Assembly (NCBI RefSeq): GCF_905171765.1
Contig: NC_053393.1
Span: 64,387,371-64,451,370 of the forward strand
Direction: 5' to 3'
DNA from: Bufo bufo
Lineage: Eukaryota > Chordata > Amphibia > Anura > Bufonidae
Length of the DNA stretch: 64,000 nt
In this document: positions 1 to 10,979 of the stretch, piece after piece
Numbering within the stretch: position 1 is the first letter of the stretch
How the letters are laid out: each line of letters opens with the position of its first letter
Position numbers and translations under genes: made by a program
The notes under the pieces: model-generated
Databases searched by the model: none
Told to the model about the DNA's origin: nothing
The model's input: only the letters and a program-made list of their open reading frames with translations

Positions 1-2
1 TC

Positions 3-3000
3 GCTCCCGTTGCCGATGGGTCGGTTGTCGCTCCTACTGCCGCTCCGGTTGTTGCGCCAGAGTCTACCCCGACACCTGTTGTTGCGCCTGCAGTGTTTCG
101 GGGTATGACCGGTTCTGCCCCTCTTCCACAGCGCTTTGGGGGAGAGCCAACTCAGTGCCGAGGTTTCCTTAACCAGGTGGGCATTTATTTCGAGTTGCTG
201 CCACATGCCTTTCCTACTGAGAGATCAAAGGTGGGCTTCTTGATCTCGCTGCTCTCGGACAAGGCCTTGGCCTGGGCCAGCCCTTTATGGGAGAACAACA
301 ATCCGGTGGTTGCCGAGTTTTCCGGTTTTGTTGCTTCTCTTCGGAAGGTATTCGATGTGCCGGCTCGTGCTGCCTCTGCTGCGAAGCTCCTTATGTCCAT
401 CAGACAGGGTTCACGATCCGTAGCTGAATACGCCATTGAGTTTCGTACCCTGGCAGCAGAGGTGGGCTGGAATAATGAGGCTCTGGTCGCTGCTTTCTCT
501 CATGGTCTCTCGGATGCCTTGAAGGATGAGGTTGCAGCTAAGGACCTACCAGTGGAGCTCGAGTCTCTTATTTCTTTCCTGATTTTGATTGACACCAGAC
601 TCAGGGAGAGACCTTCCTTTAAGGAGAGCCTGCGGAGGTCTTCTAACAGATTGGCGCCTACGTTTGCTGTCCCACCCGTGCCTCCCTCTCCTCCCACGCC
701 TCCTGGGGATGACTTGTCTGGGGGTGAACCCATGCAGCTGGGGTTTGCTCGCCTGTCCGAGGGGGAGAGGGTACTCCGGAGACGCGAGGGCCGATGCATG
801 TACTGTGGTCTCGGTGGGCATTTTCGGTTGGCATGTCCGAACCGTCCGGGAAAACGCTCGCACCTGAGATCCTGTCGGGGGCAGATCTTGGGTGGAGTCT
901 CCTCGTCCCCGGTTTCCCGTGTTGACAAACCACTGATCACTGTTGTCCTCTCCTGGGTCGGGGGCTCGGTGACAACCCAGGCGTTGGTGGACTCTGGTGC
1001 TGGTGGTTTGTTCATTGATAGTGTGTTCGCTGCCGCCAATTCCATTCCTCTGCAGGCTCGAGGTTCCCCACTGGCTCTTGAGGCGATAGACGGCAGACCC
1101 CTTCTGCCGCCACACGTGACTCATGAGACCCTTCCAGTGGGGATAGCCATTGGTGCCGTTCACAGAGAGTCGGTCTGCCTCCAGGTTATTTCGTCTCCAC
1201 ACTACTCGGTGGTCTTGGGGTACCCCTGGCTCCAGAAGCATAATCCGACTTTCGATTGGAGATCGGCCGAGATCCTCTCGTGGTCACCGCAGTGTGGGGC
1301 TAGTTGCATCCATGGGTCTGTCAAGTTGCTGTGTACTTCCTCGGACTCTCTGTTGCCTCCTGAATACGAGGAGTACCGGGATGTATTCGATAAGGTGCGC
1401 GCGGTTGCCCTACCTCCGCACCGCCCATACGATTGTGCCATAGAGTTACAACCTGGTGCCGTTCCTCCTCGTGGCAAAGTCTATCCACTGTCGGTAGCGG
1501 AGAATGAGGCCATGGAGGAGTACGTGAGGGAGGCGCTTTCACGCGGACACATTCGCAAATCCTCGTCCCCGGCAGGGGCTGGATTTTTCTTTGTGAAAAA
1601 GAAGGGCGGTGAGTTGAGGCCTTGCATCGATTACAGGGGTCTCAATCGCATCACGATCAAGAACGCTTACCCGATACCCTTGATTTCCGAGCTGTTCGAT
1701 CGCCTTAAAGGGGCCACGGTCTTTACCAAACTCGACCTGAGGGCGGCATATAACCTGGTAAGGATCAAGGCGGGCGATGAGTGGAAGACCGCGTTTAACA
1801 CCAGGACCGGTCATTATGAATCCTTGGTTATGCCCTTTGGGTTGTGCAATGCGCCCGCAGTCTTTCAGGAATTCATCAACGATGTTTTCCGTGACCTGTT
1901 GCAGCAGTGTGTGGTGGTCTATTTGGATGACATCTTGGTATATTCTGAATCCATGGAGGCCCACATTCTGGATGTCAGACGAGTGTTGCAACGGTTACGA
2001 GAGAACAAGCTGTTCGGTAAGCTTGAGAAATGCGAATTTCACCGATCCCAGGTAACCTTCTTAGGTTACATTATTTCCGCTGAGGGGTTCTCCATGGATC
2101 CTGAGAAGGTTTCGGCTGTCTTACAGTGGCCCCAGCCCAGTGGTCTTCGTTCCCTGCAGCGCTTTTTGGGCTTCGCCAATTATTATCGAAAGTTCATCAG
2201 GGACTTTTCCATGCTGGCCAAGCCTCTCACGGATCTGACCAGGAAGGGCAGTAATTCCCAGGTCTGGCCGCTCGAGGCCATCCGAGCTTTTGAGGCCCTA
2301 AAGTCCGCTTTTGTGTCGGCTCCGATTCTGTCGCATCCCAACCCTGGGTTGCCCTTTGTCCTCGAGGTGGACGCGTCTGAGACGGGAGTAGGCGCCCTTC
2401 TGTCTCAGCGTAGAACACCAGAGGGTCCTCTGCTTCCTTGTGGGTTTTACTCCCGGAAACTGTCTTCCGCGGAGTGCAACTATCAGATTGGTGACAGGGA
2501 GTTATTGGCCATCGTGCAGGCCCTTAAAGAATGGAGGCACTTGCTCGAGGGTTCGGTGGTTCCGGTTCTCATCCTGACGGACCATAAGAATCTGACCTAC
2601 CTTTCTGAGGCCAAGAGATTGACACCACGTCAGGCCAGATGGGCTCTGTTCTTGTCACGTTTTAATTACGTGGTCTCCTACCTACCCGGTTCCAAGAACA
2701 TCAGGGCGGATGCCCTATCACGGCAGTACTCCGAGCTGTCCAGGGAGGAGTCGATTCCGACTTCGGTCATACCTCCGAATCAGATCCTGGCCGCCATTCG
2801 CACCAGCCTGACCTCTCCCCTGGGTGAGCAGATTTTGGCGGCTCAATCTGGTGCTCCCTCTGGGAGACCCAACGGCAGATGTTTTGTGCCTGAGGAGTTG
2901 CGCACTCGGTTGTTGCGAACCTACCATAACTCCAAGACCGCGGGGCATCCTGGAAAGAATCAGCTGTCCTGGGCTGTTTCACGTCTGTTCTGGTGGCCTT

Positions 3001-4196
3001 CCCTACGTTCCGACATCGCCGCATATGTAGCGGCATGCTCCGTTTGTGCCCAGAGTAAGTCCCCTCGGCACCTTCCGTTGGGCCTTCTGCAACCCATAGC
3101 CACCGGGGAGCGCCCATGGTCACACCTGGGGATGGATTTCATTGTGGACCTCCCTGCATCCCAGGGCCATACGGTCATTCTCATGATTGTGGATCGGTTT
3201 TCCAAAATGTGCTACTGTGTTCTTCTCAAGAAGTTACCCTCTGCACAAGAGTTGGCCACGATTTTTGCCAGGGAGGTCTTCCGGTTGCACGGTTTGCCCA
3301 AGGAGATTGTGTCGGATCGGGGGAGTCAGTTTGTGTCCAGGTTCTGGCGCGCCTTTTGCTCCCAGTTGGGGATTCATCTCTCCTTCTCCTCGGCCTACCA
3401 CCCTCAGTCCAATGGTGCCGCAGAACGATCCAATCAGGCCTTGGAGCAATTCCTTCGTTGCTATGTCTCCGATCACCAAGACAATTGGGTTGACCTCCTG
3501 CCTTGGGCTGAGTTTGCCAGGAACACGGCGGTGAACTCTTCCTCTGGGACGTCTCCCTTCATGGCCAATTATGGGTTCCAACCTGCCGTGTTACCGGAGG
3601 TATTCTCTCCCCAGGATATTCCGGCTGTGGAGGATCACCTTTCCGTCCTACGTGCTTCTTGGGTACAGATCCAGAAGTCCCTTGAGGCCTCTGCGCAGCG
3701 CCAGAGACTCCAGGCTGATCGCAGACGAGCGCCTGCTCCTTCCTACCAGGTCGGAGACCGTGTATGGTTGTCCACCCGCAACCTCAACCTTCGAGTGCCC
3801 ACTCCCAAGCTGGCGCCTCGCTTTGTTGGTCCCTTCCGAGTGCTTCGCAGGGTAAACCCGGTAGCCTATGCCCTTGCGCTTCCTCCTGGCATGCGGATCT
3901 CTAACGTGTTTCATGTCTCCCTGTTGAAGCCACTGGTGTGTAATCGTTTCACTTCCTCGGTTCCTCGGCCTCGTCCGGTCCGAGTGGGCAATCGTGAGGA
4001 GTATGAGGTGAGCAATATCCTGGACTCACGCCTGGTCCGCGGTCGGGTGCAGTTTTTGGTCCATTGGCGTGGTTATGGTCCAGAGGAGCGTTCCTGGGTT
4101 CCCTCCGCAGATGTCCATGCTCCTGCCTTGCTCCGAGCCTTCCACGCACGCTTCCCTCAGAAACCGTTTTTTGCTCCGCGGAGGAGGGGCCCTTGA
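3..4196 (+). CDS. Ty3/gypsy chromovirus Gag-Pol polyprotein (5' end outside window)
   Basis: Retrotransposon polyprotein, open from the left edge, so the true start lies outside the window. In order: a proline-rich N-terminus; a Gag region of the sushi/PEG10-like type; one CCHC zinc knuckle (795-836); an aspartic protease with DSGA (990-1001); reverse transcriptase with YLDD (1920-1931); RNase H; integrase with an HHCC zinc finger and catalytic D, D and E codons at 3135, 3315 and 3423 (35 residues between the last two). A chromodomain (about 3996-4160) ends the protein. Gag and Pol share one frame; no frameshift or stop is seen over about 1,400 codons. Chromodomains in this family are thought to direct integration to marked chromatin. 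The TGA is followed by a purine-rich tract and the 3' LTR, the normal order. The family call is secure; activity is unknown because the 5' LTR is not visible. Confidence 0.95.
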   Translation, partial: APVADGSVVAPTAAPVVAPESTPTPVVAPAVFRGMTGSAPLPQRFGGEPTQCRGFLNQVGIYFELLPHAFPTERSKVGFLISLLSDKALAWASPLWENNNPVVAEFSGFVASLRKVFDVPARAASAAKLLMSIRQGSRSVAEYAIEFRTLAAEVGWNNEALVAAFSHGLSDALKDEVAAKDLPVELESLISFLILIDTRLRERPSFKESLRRSSNRLAPTFAVPPVPPSPPTPPGDDLSGGEPMQLGFARLSEGERVLRRREGRCMYCGLGGHFRLACPNRPGKRSHLRSCRGQILGGVSSSPVSRVDKPLITVVLSWVGGSVTTQALVDSGAGGLFIDSVFAAANSIPLQARGSPLALEAIDGRPLLPPHVTHETLPVGIAIGAVHRESVCLQVISSPHYSVVLGYPWLQKHNPTFDWRSAEILSWSPQCGASCIHGSVKLLCTSSDSLLPPEYEEYRDVFDKVRAVALPPHRPYDCAIELQPGAVPPRGKVYPLSVAENEAMEEYVREALSRGHIRKSSSPAGAGFFFVKKKGGELRPCIDYRGLNRITIKNAYPIPLISELFDRLKGATVFTKLDLRAAYNLVRIKAGDEWKTAFNTRTGHYESLVMPFGLCNAPAVFQEFINDVFRDLLQQCVVVYLDDILVYSESMEAHILDVRRVLQRLRENKLFGKLEKCEFHRSQVTFLGYIISAEGFSMDPEKVSAVLQWPQPSGLRSLQRFLGFANYYRKFIRDFSMLAKPLTDLTRKGSNSQVWPLEAIRAFEALKSAFVSAPILSHPNPGLPFVLEVDASETGVGALLSQRRTPEGPLLPCGFYSRKLSSAECNYQIGDRELLAIVQALKEWRHLLEGSVVPVLILTDHKNLTYLSEAKRLTPRQARWALFLSRFNYVVSYLPGSKNIRADALSRQYSELSREESIPTSVIPPNQILAAIRTSLTSPLGEQILAAQSGAPSGRPNGRCFVPEELRTRLLRTYHNSKTAGHPGKNQLSWAVSRLFWWPSLRSDIAAYVAACSVCAQSKSPRHLPLGLLQPIATGERPWSHLGMDFIVDLPASQGHTVILMIVDRFSKMCYCVLLKKLPSAQELATIFAREVFRLHGLPKEIVSDRGSQFVSRFWRAFCSQLGIHLSFSSAYHPQSNGAAERSNQALEQFLRCYVSDHQDNWVDLLPWAEFARNTAVNSSSGTSPFMANYGFQPAVLPEVFSPQDIPAVEDHLSVLRASWVQIQKSLEASAQRQRLQADRRRAPAPSYQVGDRVWLSTRNLNLRVPTPKLAPRFVGPFRVLRRVNPVAYALALPPGMRISNVFHVSLLKPLVCNRFTSSVPRPRPVRVGNREEYEVSNILDSRLVRGRVQFLVHWRGYGPEERSWVPSADVHAPALLRAFHARFPQKPFFAPRRRGP

Positions 4197-4207
4197 GGGG
4201 GAGGTAC

Positions 4208-4667
4208 TGTCATGGTCTTACCTTCTTGCTGTTCTCCTTCGTTTGACATGTGCTGGCGGCCATCTTGGTTTCTGGGTTTCTTGTAGCCTTCCACCCTGCG
4301 GCTCCTCCTTCCCACTGGGAGGAGCTGGATGCCTAGCTCATATATATAGGAGGTCTGTGGCTTCAGTTCCTTGCTTGGTCCTCCTGTGTTCACATGCTTC
4401 TAAGACTGCTGCTGCTTCTGGTTCCTGTTCCTGGCTTCGTCTGACTACCCTGCTGGTTCCTGATCCTGGCTTCGTCTGACTACCCTGCTGGTTCCTGATC
4501 CTGGCTTCGTCTGACTACCCTTCTGGTTCCTGACCCCTGGCCTCTCAAAGACTCTGCTTCGGTTTCACCATCCGTTTGGACTTTTGCTTTACAGCTTTAT
4601 TTTCAATAAAGCCTTCTTATTTTCACTTATCTCTTGTTGTACGTCTGGTTCATGGTTCCGTGACAGT
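4208..4667 (+). mobile_element. 3' LTR of the gypsy element
   Basis: The LTR begins TGTCATGG directly after the purine tract GAGGGGGAGGTAC and ends CCGTGACA, giving the short inverted termini TGTCA/TGACA. It holds a TATA-like stretch near 4338-4348 and an AATAAA polyadenylation signal at 4605-4610. Length is about 460 bp. The right boundary rests on the terminal TGACA alone, as the 5' LTR is outside the window. Confidence 0.82.
4431..4541 (+). repeat. 35-bp tandem repeat inside the LTR
   Basis: About three copies of a 35-bp unit containing CTTCGTCTGACTACCCTGCT follow one another. The last copy has diverged (CTTCTGG instead of CTGCTGG). Repeats like this in an LTR can vary in number between copies of a family. 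Confidence 0.85.
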
Positions 4668-5433
4668 AACATCCAGAGACCAGGAGAAGCCAAATTCCTC
4701 CTCAGTTAGTCAGTTCCATACACAGCAGAAGATAGACAGAGCAGAAGATATAGATTCCTGCCATATTCTCCAGGCATATGATAGAAGCAGAAGAGATAGT
4801 AATCCCTGCCACATATTGCCAATACCTGCTGGGACCCAAGACTATTGCTGTATCTCATGTGGATTAATGCTGCCTCCAGTAAAGACAAGTTGAATTATAT
4901 TCAAAGTCTGGATCTCATTCATTACTACCAAGTTCCTCAATTGCTCCTACTAGCAACACACTCATTTATTGCAAGTGAGCCAGGATCCAGGAGTCCAGCC
5001 GTACCAAGGTAGGAGACACCGTTGACACTATACCTACTACTACACAGAGACATTACCCCACTCTGGCATTCCTAACCTGGTAAGTGAGTTGCAACACCTT
5101 AAAGGGCCCTGAGACTGTACCCTGTGCACGCTGCAATTGGCGTCACGAACAAAAACTCTTAACTATCATTTACACCTGACCCAGTCAGTGCATATTATTG
5201 CGCCAGTGTGCATTAGTCCAATCCGGCTTACTGCACAATGCGTCGCCCCCCCCCCCCCCCCCCCCCCCCCCAGGGCCAATCGTGTCCCAGGTATATAGGA
5301 ATGCCGAGTGGTATGGTGTGGCCCTTGATGTGGTGTGGCCCACGGTGCTCTTACCTGGATACAACTGATTAGGCTCCGAAGCAATAAGGGTTAGGCTCCG
5401 AAGCAATAAAAGGGGGAAGTTAATGGTGGAGGT
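4668..5433. other. Unassigned sequence with a possible LTR/primer-site remnant
   Basis: No gene is recognised. The stretch around 5128-5150 (TTGGCGTCACGAACAAAAAC) resembles the junction of an LTR with a tRNA primer-binding site, so part of this region may be an old LTR element; that is a weak inference. A run of about 26 C residues lies at 5247-5272. The right edge is the insertion site of the next hAT element. Confidence 0.35.
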
Positions 5434-7379
5434 CAGGGGCGTCGCTAGGTTAAAACATTCGGGGCCTGGGCCCCTGATGTTTTGTCCCATGCCCCGAATG
5501 TCCTGCCTGCCAGCCAGATACAACTGTATTGCCGTACACAGAACTGCAATACAATTGAATCTAACACACTGGGAAGAGATGAAGGACCTCTGGTGACATC
5601 ACAGGTCATGTGATCAGCAAAACAGGCTGTGATAGGATGACCTGGATGATGTCACCATCATGTGACCAGTGCAGGATTGGACCAGAGTGAAGAGGAGAAG
5701 GAGCCTAATGGTGATGTCTGTACATGAGGAGAGGTAAGTGAAGGGAGATGCAGAGCAATGCTGGAAGTTGTAGTTATTTAACTGGGATGTATGTTAGGGC
5801 TAAAGGGAGGGATGTTATTGACATGGAACTGTGTGCTTGAGGTGGCTGGGGGAGGGAGTGATGTTATTTACATGGGACTGTATGTTGAAAGTGGATGGTG
5901 GGGAATGATGTTTATGTACATGGGACTTAATGTTTAGGCTACGTTCACACTTGCGTTTGGCGATCCGCTTGTGAGATCCGTTTCAAGGCTCTCACAAGCA
6001 GCCCCAAATGCATCAGTTTAACTCCAATGCATTCTGAATGGATGCGGATCCATTCAGAATGCATTCGTTCGGCTCCGTACGGCCCCCCGTTCCATTTTGG
6101 AGGCGGACCCCAAAATGCTGCAAGCAGCGTTTTTGTGTCCGCATGGCCTTGCAGAGCCAAACGGATCCGTCCTGACTTACAATGTAAGTCAATGGGGACG
6201 GATCCCTTTGCATTGACACAAAATGGTGCAATTGTAAACGGATCCATCCCCCAATGACTTTCAATGTAAGTCAGGACGGATCCGTTTTGGGACTTAGAAA
6301 TTCAAATCTAATACAAACGAATCGGTCCTGAACGGATGCATTCGTTTGTATTATCGGTGCGGATCCGTCCTGTACAAGTACAGGACAGATCCGCACGAAC
6401 GCAAGTGTGAAAGTAGCCTTAGGGGGTGATGTTTACATGGGATTGTGCATTGGAGGCGGCTGGGGAGGAGGTGATGTTATTTACATGGGACTGTATGGTG
6501 GATGGAGGATTATAACTGCAGGGGGCACTGCAGATCCAGAGGACATTATAGGAGTTCTTATTGGGGGCTCTATAGGAGGGTCTTATAGATCCGCCTTACT
6601 TCTACTAAGCGCACTATGGGGGCCTTATTACTACTGAGGGGTCTGTAGGGAGCTTTATTACCACTGGGGGAACAATAGGGTGCCTTATTTCTACTGGGGG
6701 CTCTGTGGGGGTGTTATTAATATGGGAGGGCTCTTCTAATAATGGGGGCATTGTTGAGGAGCATTATCACGGTTGGGGCAGTGTTACTAATGAGGGCATT
6801 CTAGAAGGGAATTACTATTGATGGTACTATGAAGAGCACTATTACTATGGGGGGCAGTAATGTTTCTTCAGGATAGTATTTGGGGGTATTGGGGGGCAGG
6901 GGCGTAACTAAAGGCTCATGGGCCCTGGTGCAAGAGTTCAGCTTGGGCCCCCCTTCCCTCAGTGCTTTGTGTGTCTTCTTATGCGGCACAAGTGTCTTTG
7001 GGCCCCTTCAGGCTTCTGGGCCCGGTAGCAACTTCTACCTCTGCACCCCCTATAGATACACCCCTGGGGGGGGGGGGGGCACAGCAAGCAGCAGGATAAC
7101 ACTGTGGGGACTCCAATTGGGGGATAATGATAGAATGTGAGGAAGCTAAGATGTCTGTGTGTCACACTCTGCAGAGACAAGGCGGCTGAAAGAAGTTGTC
7201 CAGACCGAGTGGAGAAGATGATGAGAGAGAAGATCTACAGAGAAGATGATGACAGAGAGCAGACGTCACCTGGAGGCCCTGGATGTGACAGGTAAGTACA
7301 GCAAAGTGTGGGGCGGGGGGGGCAACATATTTATTGGGGCTTGTGCCCCGGATCTTTTGAGACCCTAGCAACGCCCCTG
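5434..7379. mobile_element. Non-autonomous hAT-type DNA transposon
   Basis: Terminal inverted repeats CAGGGGCGTCGCTAGG and (reverse complement of the right end) CAGGGGCGTTGCTAGG are flanked by a perfect 8-bp duplication GTGGAGGT (5426-5433 and 7380-7387), the hallmark of hAT insertion. The 1.9-kb interior has no transposase. It consists of loosely repeated GGGGxxATGTTATTTACATGGG-like stretches and carries a nested Harbinger-like MITE. Internal stretches near 6898 and 7370 resemble further hAT-like ends, so the element may be composite. Confidence 0.88.
5937..6418. mobile_element. Harbinger-like MITE, copy 1
   Basis: Inverted termini GGCTACGTTCACACTTGCG and GGCTACTTTCACACTTGCG (right end reversed) are flanked by TTA on both sides (5934-5936 and 6419-6421), as expected for PIF/Harbinger. 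The 482-bp interior is rich in GGATCCG motifs and has no coding capacity. Related copies lie at 22414-22950 and 47845-48339. Confidence 0.85.
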
Positions 7380-7387
7380 GTGGAGGT

Positions 7388-8399
7388 GGAGAATAAATAT
7401 TGAGTCCAGACCTTGATAAAGTCCAACAGCTTTACTTGGGTAAACTTGCATCTAAACAATATTCAGGATTTCTCTTGGTTCCAGCAGGTTTTGGCATAAA
7501 CTGGAAGGCAAAATTGATAACTCTGCTTTCTCTGTCTGCTGGGATGGTATGCTCGCTTTATAATGCTGCTTTCTTTCTCTCTGCTGTACTAAACTCGGCT
7601 TGGGTCTGGTTATTGTTCTTTTGGTCGGTTCTGGTATCCCTGAACTTTTGTGCCTTTGGCTGTTGTCCCTCTCCTGACACCCAGTAAGTAAATTGGCAAT
7701 CAGGGGGCTTTCTATTAGCTACTTCCCTTTGGAGAGATTCCTGCTGCAGCCGGAGAACATTTTTCCCTTGCTGCTACATCTTTCATGTCTTCTCAGCTCC
7801 ACTATCGAGTCTAAACTAGAATAAACTAGAACTGCAACCCCTCCCTTCTGGTAGGAAGCAGGACTGGTCCACTTCTGCCCAAAGCTGTCTGAGGATAGCT
7901 CTGCCATATATGCTGCCACCTGCTGGTGAACCAGGCACATTAATGAACAAAACAGTTTCATCACAATATTATCAATGCTCAAGGTGAAGAACCTGGAAAT
8001 AAATACACAGAATGACATTGGTGTTAGCAATAAAAGAAAGTAGCATGGTGAAAGAATAGTAATACCACTCTGGGGTGTTACAGAGTGAGGTAAGGTTAAG
8101 AATTTACACAGGTAATACCCAATTTCTCCTGTGCTGGAAAATCAAACACTTGCTTAAAACTGATTTGTAGGTGTCGAAGCTGCAAAGTCTCCTGTGATCT
8201 GCTTATTTTTGGAGGCTCTTCAAGCAAAGAAGTTTTGTGCATGGCAGATGACACATTTAAAGAGGTTGGCTAGTTTATATTACTAGCTGAACATGCGTTG
8301 GGAACAGCACATGCATGCAGCTACATAGTCATAAGCATTATTAAACCATCATCTCTGTTGTCCAAAGACTAATTTATATTTACATGCAGGTTTGCTCAC
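7388..8399. other. Non-coding sequence, no gene recognised
   Basis: Open frames here are short and show no family resemblance. The stretch around 7905-7945 (TGCCACCTGCTGGTGAACC) looks like a dispersed repeat fragment. Nothing else is supported. Confidence 0.4.
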
Positions 8400-8695
8400 C
8401 TGCTTCCAGATGCTTGATTCGGAACATGGCCGCTGATGGAGGGTCCCTGGTAAATGTTAACCTGCACCACCTTTATCCTCATCTTGTCTCCTGTCCTTAA
8501 ACCATACCCTGACAGCAGGGGCACCCCACCTCCCACCTGGCAGGAGCCCACAACCTGGGTGTGCCCCAGTGGAGAACTACACCTATTGTCCTGCATCTGC
8601 CTCTTCGCTATAATCACCTTGGGAGTGAGGGAGAGGTACATAGCCACCATGAGCATCAGGACTGCTACCACCCTCTTCACCACTTCCACATCCAT
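8400..8695 (-). CDS. Candidate first coding exon of an unidentified gene
   Basis: On the - strand an ATG (8695-8693) opens 98 codons plus two bases and ends at GGAAGCAG|gtgagc, a strong donor (exon end 8400). A possible acceptor, tgctcttcag, lies just upstream of the ATG, so the exon could start at 8706 with a short untranslated part. The peptide begins with a few residues, then a hydrophobic stretch (VVAVLMLMVAMYLSL), then K/R-rich residues and two cysteines. That suits a signal peptide or a type II membrane anchor. The family is not recognised and no following exon was found downstream (below 8400). It lies about 2.3 kb upstream of the first recognised SLC30A8 exon, on the opposite strand. 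A chance open frame is possible. Confidence 0.42.
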
Positions 8696-8706
8696 CCAGT
8701 TTTTAC

Positions 8707-10979
8707 TGAAGAGCAAGTTCTAAACAATCATTCACATAAAATGGAGGCATGATTCTAAAACAGTTCCAATAGTTTCTGGTCTGAATCAAAGGGCTTATCT
8801 CCAGGTCCCTTTCTAAGATGCACTTGCTCACATAACACATTTCTACATTCAAATCCAGCCTAGTGGTGCAATTGCTCACAAAAATATATGTCTACAATTC
8901 CCATTGTGGGGGTGAAGAAACACATGTATGGATGGGAGAAGCCTTTTTGGTCTAGGCAATGGCTGTGAAGTCCAGTAACTATAAAAGTGCGTTACCTTCA
9001 CAGACTACTTCCATGTACCCTCCTATTCAGCTGCTGAACCTTCTCAGTAGTTCTTTTTTACTCTCAGTCTCATAGGTTCTCTAGAGACCTCCCTGGGTTC
9101 CAAACTCTCCTAATAATACTCGCACACAAACTGACTAACTTTCACAAGAGTGAGGCCAAGTCTAGGTAATTGGGCCCACCCCTTCCTTGAGACAGTTGCC
9201 ATGGAACTTGGATTAACCCTGTCATTTAGCCGAAAGCACTCACAACCAAAAAAATACAGTACAACACCAAGTACAACATTAAAGAACATTTCAGATATAA
9301 AACAGATATAAAAATTGGCAGTGGCCTAATGGGTCATTGCATATCTGATATCCTTTATAACTGAAGGACAATCAGATACAAGGTTCTCCTAACATGCATG
9401 TTACATGATGTAGTAGAATAATATATTTTCTTTATTCAGTCTAAATTCTAAAAATGTTTCAGGTCTGGTTAAAAAGTAGCTGGTTGCTGTTTCAGGTCTG
9501 GTTAAAAAGTGTATAGCAAAGTTTTAAGTTCTGCACAGAATTTAAGAGTCTTTTTCTCTTTCTTGTCTTATGTGTTTTAGCTACTGAGCCTCTCTATTTC
9601 AACCACCTAATGTTTGACAATTTGGTTCTACTGTATCCATTGGTCCTATTCCTGCCTTCACATTATTAATTTCGGCACAACTTGTCAACTGCAAGATCGC
9701 TAGTCACTACATTTTTTTACATTTGATTCTAACATTACTCAACAATAATCAATAACCACCCCACACTTCATGGTATTGCTTCATAAAGACGCTCTGGCAA
9801 TCAACTGATCAGCTGCAGGTCGGGTTTCCAGGACTAGACCATGGTAGGACTGTCAGGCGTCACAAGCAGGAGACCCCACATTATGATGTCCACATACCCT
9901 AGGTTGTCTTTATGAGACATGCCCACAAAGTGGTTGTGCAGGGCATATACAAGTCGTCTCTTCTGGAGAAGTGGTGTAGTGTAATTACAAGTACTTGCTC
10001 CATTCAAGTGAATGGAGTGAGTACTTGTCATTACACTGCACCACCGAAACTTTCGAGATAACACAGTGTAATGAAGAGAAAGTAACGCTCGCATGACTCC
10101 CAGCATAGGCAGGCATGGGATTCAGCCAGCTCCCTCCAGTTCTCCAAATCTGGTTGTTAAAATTACAACTGGATCAGAGAACCTTGTTACCGGCTGAGTC
10201 CTGATCTGGTGCTCTGGTGGCAGCAGGGCAGCTAGAGATGTTCATTTCCATTGCTTTGCGCGCCCACTGACAGTTTAGCTCCCTAGTTGGGTGGTATGTG
10301 TGTGTAGTGTATATATGGTGTATTTATGTATGTGTACCATGTATATGGTGTATTTATGTGTATGTGTGTTGCATATATATGGTGGTTGTATATGTAAACA
10401 TGTGTTGTGACGCCGCGTTCCTGCCGTTGAGTAGGAAACCTGTTGTTAAAAATTAGAATCCTACCCCTGAGCATAGGTCATCAATATATATTGCCTGCAC
10501 AACCCCTTTAAGTCCTGGGGACAGCAGAGTACCAAAACCTGTGGAAAAAGTCTTTCTTTTGATATCACAAAAGCAGTTTATTATACGAATTGATGTATAT
10601 GTTTGGGCAGCAGGCTATCATGGATTCATAATTCTATAGCCATCCTATACTAGAAAGTCTTTACTAGTTGTGCACGCGTTGATATTTAAGTTCTTAAAAA
10701 ATAATTAAAAGCAAAAAGAACTGTCTATGTGAACCTGACCCAGTTCCTTCTCTCAATCAGTGGCACACCTGACATGTGCTTACTGGAAATCTAGGTGGGG
10801 AAAGGGGGCCCATACTAAGTTTTGCTATGAAGCCCTATGAGATCTTTGTAAGCCCTTGCCCCAATACCTCCAAACATTGCTTTTATATATGTGATCTTAC
10901 AATGAACATCATGCCATTATGTTCCCTGTATATTGTGCAATTTTTTAAATTACAGTTTATACTTTTATTTTCCATCCAG
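8707..10979. other. Upstream region or first intron of SLC30A8
   Basis: The missing first SLC30A8 coding exon was sought here and not found. A TATAAAAG box on the + strand near 8982 is a possible promoter, untested. A 22-bp motif TTTCAGGTCTGGTTAAAAAG is duplicated at about 9459 and 9492. TG/ATG-rich simple sequence lies at about 10290-10400. A dispersed repeat ending AACCCCTTTAAG lies at about 10455-10512. Confidence 0.4.

Noticed and set aside
500..1241. Long - strand frames under the gypsy Gag
   Set aside because: Shadows of the + strand polyprotein; no family similarity.
10933..10979. In-frame extension upstream of the first recognised SLC30A8 exon (MCNFLNYSLYFYF)
   Set aside because: It is the pyrimidine-rich intron tract read in frame; the acceptor at 10978-10979 fits the homology boundary.
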